Assembly: GCA_027028725.1 (NCBI GenBank)
Contig: JALVIB010000018.1
Span: 1-5,161 of the forward strand
DNA length: 5,161 bases
Origin: Candidatus Altimarinota bacterium
GTDB lineage: Bacteria > Patescibacteriota > Gracilibacteria > UBA4473
Reading direction: 5' to 3'
The position numbers and the translations under genes were made by a program. The notes under the pieces were generated by a model, which did not search any database, had not been told where the DNA came from, and saw only the letters and a program-made list of their open reading frames with translations. Below are positions 1 to 4,949 of the stretch, piece by piece. The first letter of the stretch is position 1. Each line of letters begins with the position of its first letter.

Positions 1-12
1 AAAAGGGGATGA

Positions 13-35
13 GAACCCGCGAAATTTCGGGGTTC
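13..35. repeat. Imperfect palindrome containing a motif variant
   Basis: GAACCC (13-18) pairs with GGGTTC (30-35), and the inner CGAAATTTCG (20-29) is itself a palindrome, leaving one bulged G at 19. The left arm contains CCCGCGAAATTT, a one-base variant of the iterated motif found throughout the window. No T-tract follows on either strand, so it is unlikely to be an intrinsic terminator. Confidence 0.5.
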
Positions 36-164
36 GAGCTGAGGAAGTGAGGCGAGAAAGCGATTGAGCGAAGCGAAATCATTTTCTTGGCGAGCGACGA
101 AGCAACGTCAAGGGTATTTCAAAAAGTCAGAAGTAATCCCTCCACCCCAGCCACATTTTTAAAA

Positions 165-192
165 TTAATAGTTAATAGTTAAGAGTTAATAA
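165..192. repeat. Heptamer tandem repeat tract (TTAATAG type)
   Basis: Four consecutive 7-base units read TTAATAG, TTAATAG, TTAAGAG, TTAATAA. The 16-base string TTAATAGTTAAGAGTT at 172-187 recurs exactly at 246-261. The tract is non-coding. Its role is unknown; it may be slipped-strand repeat DNA. Confidence 0.75.
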
Positions 193-245
193 TTTAGAAC
201 AGCTCAAAAGCTGAAAAGTCAAAGAGATAAAAAGCGACACTTTAA

Positions 246-266
246 TTAATAGTTAAGAGTTGAGAA
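246..266. repeat. Second heptamer tract, same family
   Basis: Units TTAATAG, TTAAGAG and TTGAGAA follow each other in register. The first 16 bases repeat positions 172-187 exactly. The last unit has drifted from the consensus. Confidence 0.7.
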
Positions 267-487
267 GAGAAATTTTGACGATTGCTCCTAAGAAGAAAAT
301 CCCGCGAAAAAATAAATATTTTCTATTTTCGAGCTGGTGGTATACACTTAGCGGGCGAGAAAACTTCATTATTATTCTGGCGGACAATTTGAAGAGAAAC
401 TTTCTAACTAATAATTTCGAAGATTTCTCCTCTCTACAATAAATAAACAGCAAACTCCGGTCGAAAATAGTTTTTACAAATATGAAA

Positions 488-511
488 GCGCGGTCACGCG
501 ACCGCGCCTAC
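488..511 (-). repeat. REP-like GTAG hairpin 1
   Basis: GCGCGGTC (488-495) and GACCGCGC (500-507) form a perfect 8-bp stem with a 4-base loop. CTAC follows immediately at 508-511, so on the minus strand the element reads GTAG and then the hairpin. A GTAG tetranucleotide at the 5' foot of an imperfect palindrome is the hallmark of REP sequences handled by RAYT (TnpA-REP, Y1 HUH) transposases. No such transposase is encoded in the window, so the assignment rests on structure alone. Confidence 0.55.
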
Positions 512-586
512 AAAAAAGGAATATCCCCTAAAAAATAAAGCAGATGAAAAAATATAAAAAGATTTTTTCGCGGGATTTTCCTTTTG

Positions 587-610
587 TCATTCTGGCTTGT
601 CCAGAATCTA
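587..610 (+). repeat. TCATTC...GAATCTA palindromic repeat, copy A
   Basis: ATTCTGG (589-595) pairs with CCAGAAT (601-607) across a CTTGT loop. The flanks TCATTC and GAATCTA are shared with the element at 4950-4974, read on the opposite strand. The inner stem bases differ between the two but remain paired. The overall design resembles the dRS3 (ATTCCC-N8-GGGAAT) class of small palindromes known in Neisseria. Confidence 0.6.
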
Positions 611-615
611 AAAGC

Positions 616-644
616 CCTTTATGGGTGTCCAAAAAAATAGAATT
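616..644 (+). repeat. Short dispersed repeat, copy 1
   Basis: Begins CCTTTATGGGTGTCC, continues with seven A and ends TAGAATT. It matches 5011-5037 with one substitution (G for A) and a 2-base indel after the A-run. It is non-coding. Both copies lie downstream of a TCGCGGGATTTT motif, so they may be parts of a larger composite element. Confidence 0.65.
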
Positions 645-653
645 AAATTTATT

Positions 654-679
654 GGGCGACCACAAGGGATCGCCCCTAC
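654..679 (-). repeat. REP-like GTAG hairpin 2
   Basis: GGGCGA (654-659) pairs with TCGCCC (670-675), with a further CC/GG pairing inside the loop. CTAC follows directly at 676-679, giving GTAG plus hairpin on the minus strand. The stem sequence is unrelated to that of hairpin 1, but the architecture and orientation are the same. Confidence 0.6.
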
Positions 680-701
680 CGAACATAAAACATTTTAATT
701 A

Positions 702-726
702 GGGACGGTTTCAAACCGTCCCCTAC
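702..726 (-). repeat. REP-like GTAG hairpin 3
   Basis: GGGACGGTTT (702-711) and AAACCGTCCC (713-722) form a near-perfect palindrome around C712, followed by CTAC at 723-726. Orientation and layout match the two preceding elements. It lies about 35 bases beyond the toxin stop codon and could also slow minus-strand transcription, but the sequence after the stem is TAATTAAAATG rather than a T-run, so it is a poor intrinsic terminator. Confidence 0.6.
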
Positions 727-761
727 ATTCTTCTGCCAAAATTTCGCGGGATTTTTGAATT

Positions 762-1130
762 TTAGTTAAACAATTTTATGATTTCAAAATTATTATTGTC
801 CATATCTTTATCTAAAAGTTTTAAGTATTGCTGCAGGGCTTTCTTGAATTCAGAATTTTTAATGCTTATATTTTTTCCGATTGAATCATCTTTTTTTCTG
901 AAAAAAAGAAAATATCCAACATCAATTTCCTCATCAAGAATTAAGACCAATCTTCTAGCTCCATTTAAAGTAGTTACATAAATTTTTATTAGACTTGAGT
1001 TGTTTGGCATGTTTTGCCCTTTAATTTTTGTAAAAATGCTTTTCTGACAAACCTTAATAATCACCGCTTTTTCTTGAGAAGTGATATTCTCTTTTTTAAT
1101 TAAACTTTTTGCAAAAACAATTAATCGCAT
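762..1130 (-). CDS. RelE-like type II toxin (putative)
   Basis: A 122-residue protein encoded immediately after a ribbon-helix-helix antitoxin. It probably belongs to the RelE/ParE fold, whose RelE-type members cleave mRNA on the ribosome. The visible support is a C-terminal beta-rich core: ARR (58-60) leading into the strand LVLILD (61-66), then VGYFLFFRKKDD (71-82) and GKNISIKN (85-92), ending in a helix (93-110). This resembles the RR-strand-FFRKK-KN pattern of RelE-family toxins. The basic cluster at 78-80 and the paired arginines are candidate RNA-contacting residues; this is inferred. The protein is longer than most RelE proteins (about 90 residues). The ATG follows the antitoxin TAA with no spacer and in the same frame, and no Shine-Dalgarno is visible, so translation probably depends on reinitiation. 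An internal ATG at codon 41, preceded by AAGGGC, is an alternative start that would give 82 residues. The family call is moderate; toxicity is inferred from context. Confidence 0.6.
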   Translation of the reverse strand: MRLIVFAKSLIKKENITSQEKAVIIKVCQKSIFTKIKGQNMPNNSSLIKIYVTTLNGARRLVLILDEEIDVGYFLFFRKKDDSIGKNISIKNSEFKKALQQYLKLLDKDMDNNNFEIIKLFN

Positions 1131-1382
1131 TTAGTTATTGGAAATTTTATTTCGCCATTTTTTAACAGAGGTGTTTATTTTGTTTTGGGTTACTGAATCA
1201 AGAGCAATTTCTTGTATATCAGTTATATCAATATTTCCAATAGTAAGCCCAATGTTTAATTTTCCATCAGCATATCCTTTTAAAAGAAAGCGAGTTACTG
1301 TACTTAGACTAAGCCCTTCTCTTCTTGCTCTTTGTGCAGCAAGATCTTTTATGTCTTTTTGAACCATTATTGTAGAATTCAT
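1131..1382 (-). CDS. Ribbon-helix-helix antitoxin, RelB/DinJ-like
   Basis: An 83-residue protein with a classic RHH N-terminus: beta strand STIMVQ (3-8), helix KDIKDLAAQRARREG (9-23), the turn LSLSTV (24-29) and a second helix TRFLLKGYADG (30-40). Proteins of this kind dimerise through the strand to bind a palindromic operator, and the C-terminal half (here 45-83, ending lysine-rich) wraps the toxin. It is the first gene of a two-gene operon with the RelE-like toxin, and their stop and start codons abut. The start at ATG 1382 is chosen because it lies about 20 bases after the predicted transcription start and keeps the whole RHH strand. A second ATG at codon 6 would cut into that strand. No Shine-Dalgarno is visible. 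An operator-like palindrome overlaps the promoter, consistent with autorepression. The fold is fairly secure; the subfamily name is less so. Confidence 0.75.
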   Translation of the reverse strand: MNSTIMVQKDIKDLAAQRARREGLSLSTVTRFLLKGYADGKLNIGLTIGNIDITDIQEIALDSVTQNKINTSVKKWRNKISNN

Positions 1383-1407
1383 TTTTTATTATGTTAAATC
1401 TGTGTAA

Positions 1408-1436
1408 ATTCTATAGATTTTCTATAAGATTGTCAA
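1408..1436 (-). promoter_or_regulatory. Promoter of the toxin-antitoxin operon
   Basis: On the minus strand TTGACA (1436-1431, perfect -35) is followed by 17 bases and TAGAAT (1413-1408, five of six -10 bases). Transcription would start near 1401, leaving a leader of roughly 20 bases before the antitoxin ATG at 1382. Spacing and match quality make this one of the two best promoters in the window. Confidence 0.8.
1412..1426. promoter_or_regulatory. Candidate antitoxin operator
   Basis: TATAGA (1412-1417) and TCTATA (1421-1426) form a perfect 6-bp inverted repeat around TTT. The palindrome lies between the -35 and -10 boxes and overlaps the -10, so a bound RHH dimer would block RNA polymerase. 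RHH antitoxins commonly autorepress this way. Binding itself is inferred. Confidence 0.55.
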
Positions 1437-1471
1437 TTTTCTGCAGCACAAAATCCCGCGAAATTTTTAGA

Positions 1472-1540
1472 AATAAAAAAACAAGTCCGGACTTAAACAA
1501 GAATTTTATCCTGTAAAAAGTCCGGACTTAAGTTTTTTTT
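1472..1540 (-). terminator. Intrinsic terminator of clpB
   Basis: Two copies of the self-complementary 12-mer AAGTCCGGACTT (1483-1494 and 1518-1529) are separated by 23 bases and can form a 12-bp stem. On the minus strand the stem is followed by G and seven T. An A-run (complement of the T-run at 1533-1540) precedes it, so the stem can extend with a 2-base bulge and could also work in the plus direction. It lies 17 bases beyond the clpB stop codon. Each 12-mer can alternatively fold on itself. The whole unit is bracketed by inverted copies of the iterated motif at 1454 and 1547. Confidence 0.8.
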
Positions 1541-1556
1541 AAATTTTCGCGGGATT

Positions 1557-4094
1557 TTAGTTAAACACTAACCCATTTTTCCCTGCATCGACAGTGATTT
1601 CTTCTTTGGCACTGCCGTCTAAAACTTTCAAAGACAACGGATTGAGCAACTCTCTTTCCACGGCTCGTTTCAATGGACGAGCTCCAAAATCCGGATCAAA
1701 GCCGACATTTGCCAAGAATTCTTTGGCTTTTTCGGTGATATTAAGTTTGATGCCCTGATTTTTCTGTAAGCGAGAAATGACTTTATTCAATTCTAGATCC
1801 AAAATTTCGCGGATATTTTCCTTCGTCAAAGCGTGGAACGGAATAATGTCATCAAGTCGGTTTAAGAATTCAGGGCGGAAGAATTTCGTTAATTTTTCGC
1901 GGAGAATTTTTTCCTCAATATCTTTGCCCGCCTTGAACTCGTCAGACAACAAGTTGGAAGTGAAGATAATCAAAGTGTTTTTAAAATCCACCGTTCTTCC
2001 CTTAGCATCAGTCAAACGCCCGTCGTCGAGAATTTGCAAGAATAAATTGAAAACATCGCGGTGCGCTTTCTCAATTTCATCAAACAAAATCACAGAATAA
2101 GGATTTCGGCGAACTTTTCCAGTCAGCTGACCTTCTTCTTCGTAGCCAACATATCCCGGAGGCGATCCAATTAGTTTCGCGACCGAGTGGCTTTCCATGA
2201 ATTCGGACATATCAAACCGAATCAAAGAATTTTCTGAATCAAAGAGCAGTTCCGCCAAACTTTTCGCCAATTCAGTTTTTCCCACTCCGGTTGGACCCAG
2301 GAATAAGAACGATCCAATTGGTCGGTTGCCGTCAGAAAGTCCGGCGCGGTTTCGGCGAATGGCGTTGGAAACAGATTTAATCGCTTTTTTTTGCCCAATC
2401 AAGCGTTTCGCCAACTCGTCCTCTAATTTCGCGAGTTTTTCGCTCTCTTTTTCGGTCAATTTTGTCGCGGGAATTCCCGTCCATTTGGCGATAATTTCGG
2501 CAATATCGTTTTCTGAAATTTCGTCTCGCGCCAAGCGTTTATCGCTCGCTTTGGCTTTGGCTTCTTGCAATTCTTTTTCCAATTGTGGAATTTTTCCGTG
2601 CCGAATTTCCGCGACTTTGGCAAAATCTCCTTCGCGTTCAGCGACTTCTGCTTCGTATTTCAAATTGTCTAAATCCTCTTTAATCCGCGAAATTTTGTCC
2701 ATTGCTTCTTTTTCAGCCAGCCATTCCGCAGTCAGATTTTTTAGTTTTTCGTTCAAGTCGGATAACTTTTTCTTAACTTTTTGAAGTTGTTCCGGCTTGA
2801 GATTTTCTTTTTCCAGCGCGGCTTTTTCTATTTCCAGAGTTAGAATTTGTCGTTTCAAATCGGAAATTGCTTCCGGTTCAGACTCAATTTCTAACTTTAG
2901 TTTGGACATCGCTTCATCAATCAAATCAATCGCTTTATCTGGCAGTTTCCGGTCAGGCAAAAACCTTTGTGAAAGTTTAACCGCCGCGATTAAAGCGTCG
3001 TCAGTGATGCGAACTTTGTGGTGAAGCTCGTATTTTTCGCGGATTCCGCGCAAAATCGCCACCGCTTCCTCAAAATTCGGCTCATCAACCATCACCGGCT
3101 GAAAACGGCGTTCCAGAGCGGCGTCTTTCTCGATATATTTACGATACTCGGTCAAAGTTGTTGCCCCGATAGCGTGCAATTTTCCACGCGCCAAAGCCGG
3201 CTTCAAGATATTTCCAGCATCCATCGATCCTTCACTCGCACCTGCTCCAACGATTGTGTGCAACTCGTCGATGAACAAAATAATCTGCCCGTTGGCTTTT
3301 TCAATCGCGTTCAAAACATTTTTCAAACGATCTTCAAATTCCCCGCGATATTTTGCTCCGGCCACAAGTGCCGCCAAATCCAAGCCCAAAACTCGTTTAT
3401 TTCGTAACGATTCCGGCACTTCCCCTGCGAAAATTTTGTGCGCCAATCCTTCCACAATGGCGGTTTTTCCCACTCCGGGATCACCAACTAGCACGGGATT
3501 ATTTTTCGTTCGGCGGGAAAGAATTTGAATTGTCCGACGAATTTCCTCGTCGCGCCCGATAATCGGATCAATTTTTCCTTCTTCCGCCAACTTGGTGAAA
3601 TCCACACAATACTTTTCCAAAGCTTCCAATTTCTCGTGTCCTTCAGCAGAATCAACTTTTTCGCCTCCGCGCAAGAAATTAACCGCTTCACTCAAATTTT
3701 CGCGGGAAATTCCTAAATCGTTCAATAAATTTTTCGCCGTTGAAGGTGTGTCAAAAACCGCTAGCCACAAATGTTCCACGGACAAAAAATCGTCGCCCAT
3801 TTTTTTCTGCACTTTTTCGGCATTTTTGATCAAATTCCCAAAATCTCGGCTCGGTGTGCGTTGACCACCTTCCATCTTGGCAAATCCCGCGATTTTTTGG
3901 CGAAGTTTGTCTTTAACTTCTTCGGGATTTAGCCCAATTTTTTTCAGAACTTTTTCCATAAAGTTATTTTCTTCGGTCAAAGTCCCAAGTAGCAAATGCT
4001 CAATATCCAAATTGGCATTCTTGAATTCATCCGCAATTTTTTGCGCATGCATCAAGGATTGAGCCGCTATAGTTGTCCATTTATCAAAATTCAT
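1557..4094 (-). CDS. clpB: ATP-dependent disaggregase ClpB (Hsp100)
   Basis: ClpB is a cytosolic hexameric AAA+ machine that, with DnaK/DnaJ/GrpE, pulls polypeptides out of aggregates after heat or other stress. The 845 residues are near the usual length (857 in E. coli). Domains in order: Clp N-domain (1-145); AAA-1 with Walker A GDPGVGKT (204-211), pore-loop KYRGE (248-252), Walker B ILFIDE (272-277) and arginine finger RR (329-330); a coiled-coil middle domain (about 402-520), whose length separates ClpB from ClpA and ClpC; AAA-2 with Walker A GPTGVGKT (600-607), pore-loop GYVGYEEE (647-654), Walker B VILFDE (668-673), FLNR (743-746) and sensor-2 GARPLKR (804-810). All catalytic motifs are intact. 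One oddity is His499 where E. coli has Tyr503, in a middle-domain segment linked to DnaK control. The ATG at 4094 fits the family N-terminus; no Shine-Dalgarno is seen. It is transcribed alone from a CIRCE-controlled promoter. Confidence 0.98.
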   Translation of the reverse strand: MNFDKWTTIAAQSLMHAQKIADEFKNANLDIEHLLLGTLTEENNFMEKVLKKIGLNPEEVKDKLRQKIAGFAKMEGGQRTPSRDFGNLIKNAEKVQKKMGDDFLSVEHLWLAVFDTPSTAKNLLNDLGISRENLSEAVNFLRGGEKVDSAEGHEKLEALEKYCVDFTKLAEEGKIDPIIGRDEEIRRTIQILSRRTKNNPVLVGDPGVGKTAIVEGLAHKIFAGEVPESLRNKRVLGLDLAALVAGAKYRGEFEDRLKNVLNAIEKANGQIILFIDELHTIVGAGASEGSMDAGNILKPALARGKLHAIGATTLTEYRKYIEKDAALERRFQPVMVDEPNFEEAVAILRGIREKYELHHKVRITDDALIAAVKLSQRFLPDRKLPDKAIDLIDEAMSKLKLEIESEPEAISDLKRQILTLEIEKAALEKENLKPEQLQKVKKKLSDLNEKLKNLTAEWLAEKEAMDKISRIKEDLDNLKYEAEVAEREGDFAKVAEIRHGKIPQLEKELQEAKAKASDKRLARDEISENDIAEIIAKWTGIPATKLTEKESEKLAKLEDELAKRLIGQKKAIKSVSNAIRRNRAGLSDGNRPIGSFLFLGPTGVGKTELAKSLAELLFDSENSLIRFDMSEFMESHSVAKLIGSPPGYVGYEEEGQLTGKVRRNPYSVILFDEIEKAHRDVFNLFLQILDDGRLTDAKGRTVDFKNTLIIFTSNLLSDEFKAGKDIEEKILREKLTKFFRPEFLNRLDDIIPFHALTKENIREILDLELNKVISRLQKNQGIKLNITEKAKEFLANVGFDPDFGARPLKRAVERELLNPLSLKVLDGSAKEEITVDAGKNGLVFN

Positions 4095-4119
4095 TATTTA
4101 TTTGTGTTAAAAAATACTC

Positions 4120-4135
4120 GCTAATCAAAATTAGC
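4120..4135 (-). other. Small hairpin in the clpB leader
   Basis: GCTAAT (4120-4125) and ATTAGC (4130-4135) form a 6-bp stem with a 4-base loop. It shares TTAGC with the outer arm of the CIRCE element, so it may be a by-product of that site or a degenerate second half-site. It would lie in or near the 5' end of the clpB transcript. Confidence 0.4.
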
Positions 4136-4157
4136 ACTCCTTATTATAGACTGCTAA
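4131..4157. promoter_or_regulatory. CIRCE element (HrcA operator) of clpB
   Basis: TTAGCACTC (4131-4139), 9 bases, then GACTGCTAA (4149-4157). The CIRCE consensus is TTAGCACTC-N9-GAGTGCTAA, so the left arm is perfect, the spacer has the exact length and the right arm has one mismatch. HrcA binds CIRCE and represses chaperone genes until heat shock. The -10 box of the clpB promoter lies within the 9-base spacer, so binding would block transcription directly. This implies an hrcA gene elsewhere in the genome. Confidence 0.92.
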
Positions 4158-4170
4158 TTTTTGAAGTCAA
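4143..4170 (-). promoter_or_regulatory. Promoter of clpB
   Basis: On the minus strand TTGACT (4170-4165, five of six) is followed by 16 bases and a perfect TATAAT (4148-4143). The transcript would begin near 4136 and carry a leader of about 40 bases. An AT-rich block with the motif variant TTTCGCGAAA (4174-4183) lies just upstream of the -35 and could act as an UP-like element. This is a housekeeping-sigma type promoter, consistent with control by a repressor rather than a heat-shock sigma factor. Confidence 0.88.
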
Positions 4171-4191
4171 ATTTTTCGCGAAATTTTAGTT

Positions 4192-4220
4192 TTGCGTTAT
4201 TTGCCAGAGTTTCTTAGAAT
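4192..4220 (+). promoter_or_regulatory. Weak candidate promoter of the PEBP-like gene
   Basis: TTGCGT (4192-4197), a 17-base spacer and TAGAAT (4215-4220) precede the ATG at 4228 by only 7 bases. If used, the transcript would start at or within a base or two of the ATG, making it leaderless. The -35 match is poor, so this is tentative; no better plus-strand promoter was found in the divergent region. Confidence 0.3.
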
Positions 4221-4227
4221 TCAAGTG

Positions 4228-4890
4228 ATGAAAAAAATATTAATCGGAATTGGAGTAGTGCTTATCATTATAATTCTCGCGGGGATTTATAAATTCAATT
4301 ATTTAGCAAATCAGCCTGGTTATGATGTTGATGGAAATAAAATAGAAAATCCCGCGAAAAAAAACGACTTAGTTCAGATAAATCCAAATCATCTCAAAAA
4401 AGTTGGAAAAGATGGAAAATATGAATTGGAAACAACGATTCCGCAATCCGCTTTGAAATTAACTAGTCCGGATTTCCAAAATGGCGAGGAAATTCCCGCG
4501 AAATTTACTTGTGATGGGGAGAAAGCGTTTCCGACTTTGCAAATTTCGGGAATTCCCGCGAAAACAAAATCTTTACTTTTAATCGTCAGCGAACCGCAGC
4601 AAAACGAGATGCCGAAAAAAGTTCACGGGACATTTTGGGGAATTCCGGCGGACACGACCGAGATTAACAACGAAAATTTCGCGGGATTTTCGCAGGGTGC
4701 AAACGATTTTCCCAAAACTTACAGCGCGCCTTGTCCGTCCGAAGGAACGAGCGAGAATTATCTTTTCGAGCTTTGGGCTTTGGATAAAGAAATTAAGGGA
4801 ACTCCCGATTGGACGGCGGGGCATTTGTTGGTTAATAGTTTGGGACACATTTTGGGCAAATCCGTTTTGAAAACGCATTATGAGCGGTAA
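4228..4890 (+). CDS. Membrane-anchored PEBP/YbhB-family protein
   Basis: A 220-residue protein with an N-terminal KK followed by one hydrophobic segment (4-21), either a signal anchor or an uncleaved signal peptide. There is no lipobox cysteine. A hydrophilic linker (about 25-73) leads to a phosphatidylethanolamine-binding/Raf-kinase-inhibitor-like domain (about 74-220). Family landmarks are IPAKFTCDG (89-97), KSLLLIV (114-120), the histidine in VHGTFWGIPA (132-141), APCPSEG (167-173), YLFELWALD (178-186) and GHILG (206-210), ending in HYER. Bacterial YbhB-type proteins have no firmly known substrate. The usual DPDxP ligand motif is replaced by SEPQQN (121-126), and the usual GTHR is GTSEN (173-177), so the classic anion pocket is altered. 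ATG 4228 is preferred over an upstream in-frame TTG (4192) because the lysine-plus-hydrophobic segment starts there. Four exact copies of the iterated octamer lie in the gene. It is divergent from clpB, with no evidence of shared function. Confidence 0.88.
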   Translation: MKKILIGIGVVLIIIILAGIYKFNYLANQPGYDVDGNKIENPAKKNDLVQINPNHLKKVGKDGKYELETTIPQSALKLTSPDFQNGEEIPAKFTCDGEKAFPTLQISGIPAKTKSLLLIVSEPQQNEMPKKVHGTFWGIPADTTEINNENFAGFSQGANDFPKTYSAPCPSEGTSENYLFELWALDKEIKGTPDWTAGHLLVNSLGHILGKSVLKTHYER

Positions 4891-4907
4891 GAAAAATAAC
4901 CCCCTAG

Positions 4908-4924
4908 CCCCCGCCTTGCGGGGG
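4908..4924. repeat. CCCCCGC/GCGGGGG hairpin
   Basis: CCCCCGC (4908-4914) pairs with GCGGGGG (4918-4924) over a CTT loop, 17 bases after the PEBP stop codon. CCCCCTAG precedes it. No T-tract follows on the plus strand (GAAGTTTAAGG), so intrinsic termination is doubtful. Its very high GC content in an AT-rich setting suggests an inserted palindromic element. Confidence 0.6.
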
Positions 4925-4949
4925 GAAGTTTAAGGAATTATTTAAAGTC

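Larger units (their letters stand above)
1..761. other. Repeat-rich intergenic region, no convincing gene
   Basis: No open reading frame here looks like a real protein. What is present, in order: a palindromic hairpin (13-35); a stretch with six GCGA tetramers between 52 and 97, three of them 8 bases apart; heptamer tracts (165-192 and 246-266); a TCCCGCGA motif at 300-307; a GTAG-type hairpin (488-511); another motif copy at 568-575; a TCATTC/GAATCTA palindrome (587-610); a dispersed repeat copy (616-644); two more GTAG-type hairpins (654-679 and 702-726); and a motif copy at 744-751 just beyond the toxin gene. The density of unrelated repeat families suggests a landing zone for small palindromic elements. 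The first 60 or so bases could include the tail of a gene outside the window, but nothing recognisable is encoded. Confidence 0.7.

Noticed and set aside
2..67. Possible C-terminal end of a gene entering from the left (plus strand) or an open minus-strand frame over 1-90
   Set aside because: The encoded residues match nothing recognisable and the composition is dominated by GCGA-type repeats and a palindrome.
253..453. Overlapping 60-66 codon frames on both strands
   Set aside because: Both strands are open over the same AT-rich interval, the plus frame starts with TTG, neither shows a recognisable domain, and both run through a heptamer tract and the iterated motif. Chance openness is the simpler reading.
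702..722. Terminator of the toxin gene at the GGGACGGTTT palindrome
   Set aside because: The stem is strong but no T-run follows on the minus strand, and the CTAC foot groups it with the REP-like elements instead.
2197..2784. 195-codon plus-strand frame and other plus-strand frames between 1777 and 4062
   Set aside because: They are antisense to clpB, whose protein is fully conserved in every motif. The serine/phenylalanine-rich translations are typical shadows.
4192..4227. TTG start giving a 12-residue longer PEBP-like protein
   Set aside because: The extension would place polar residues before the Lys-Lys-hydrophobic anchor that begins naturally at ATG 4228; no ribosome-binding site supports the TTG.
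4579..4878. 99-codon minus-strand frame
   Set aside because: Antisense shadow of the PEBP-like gene, with no domain of its own.
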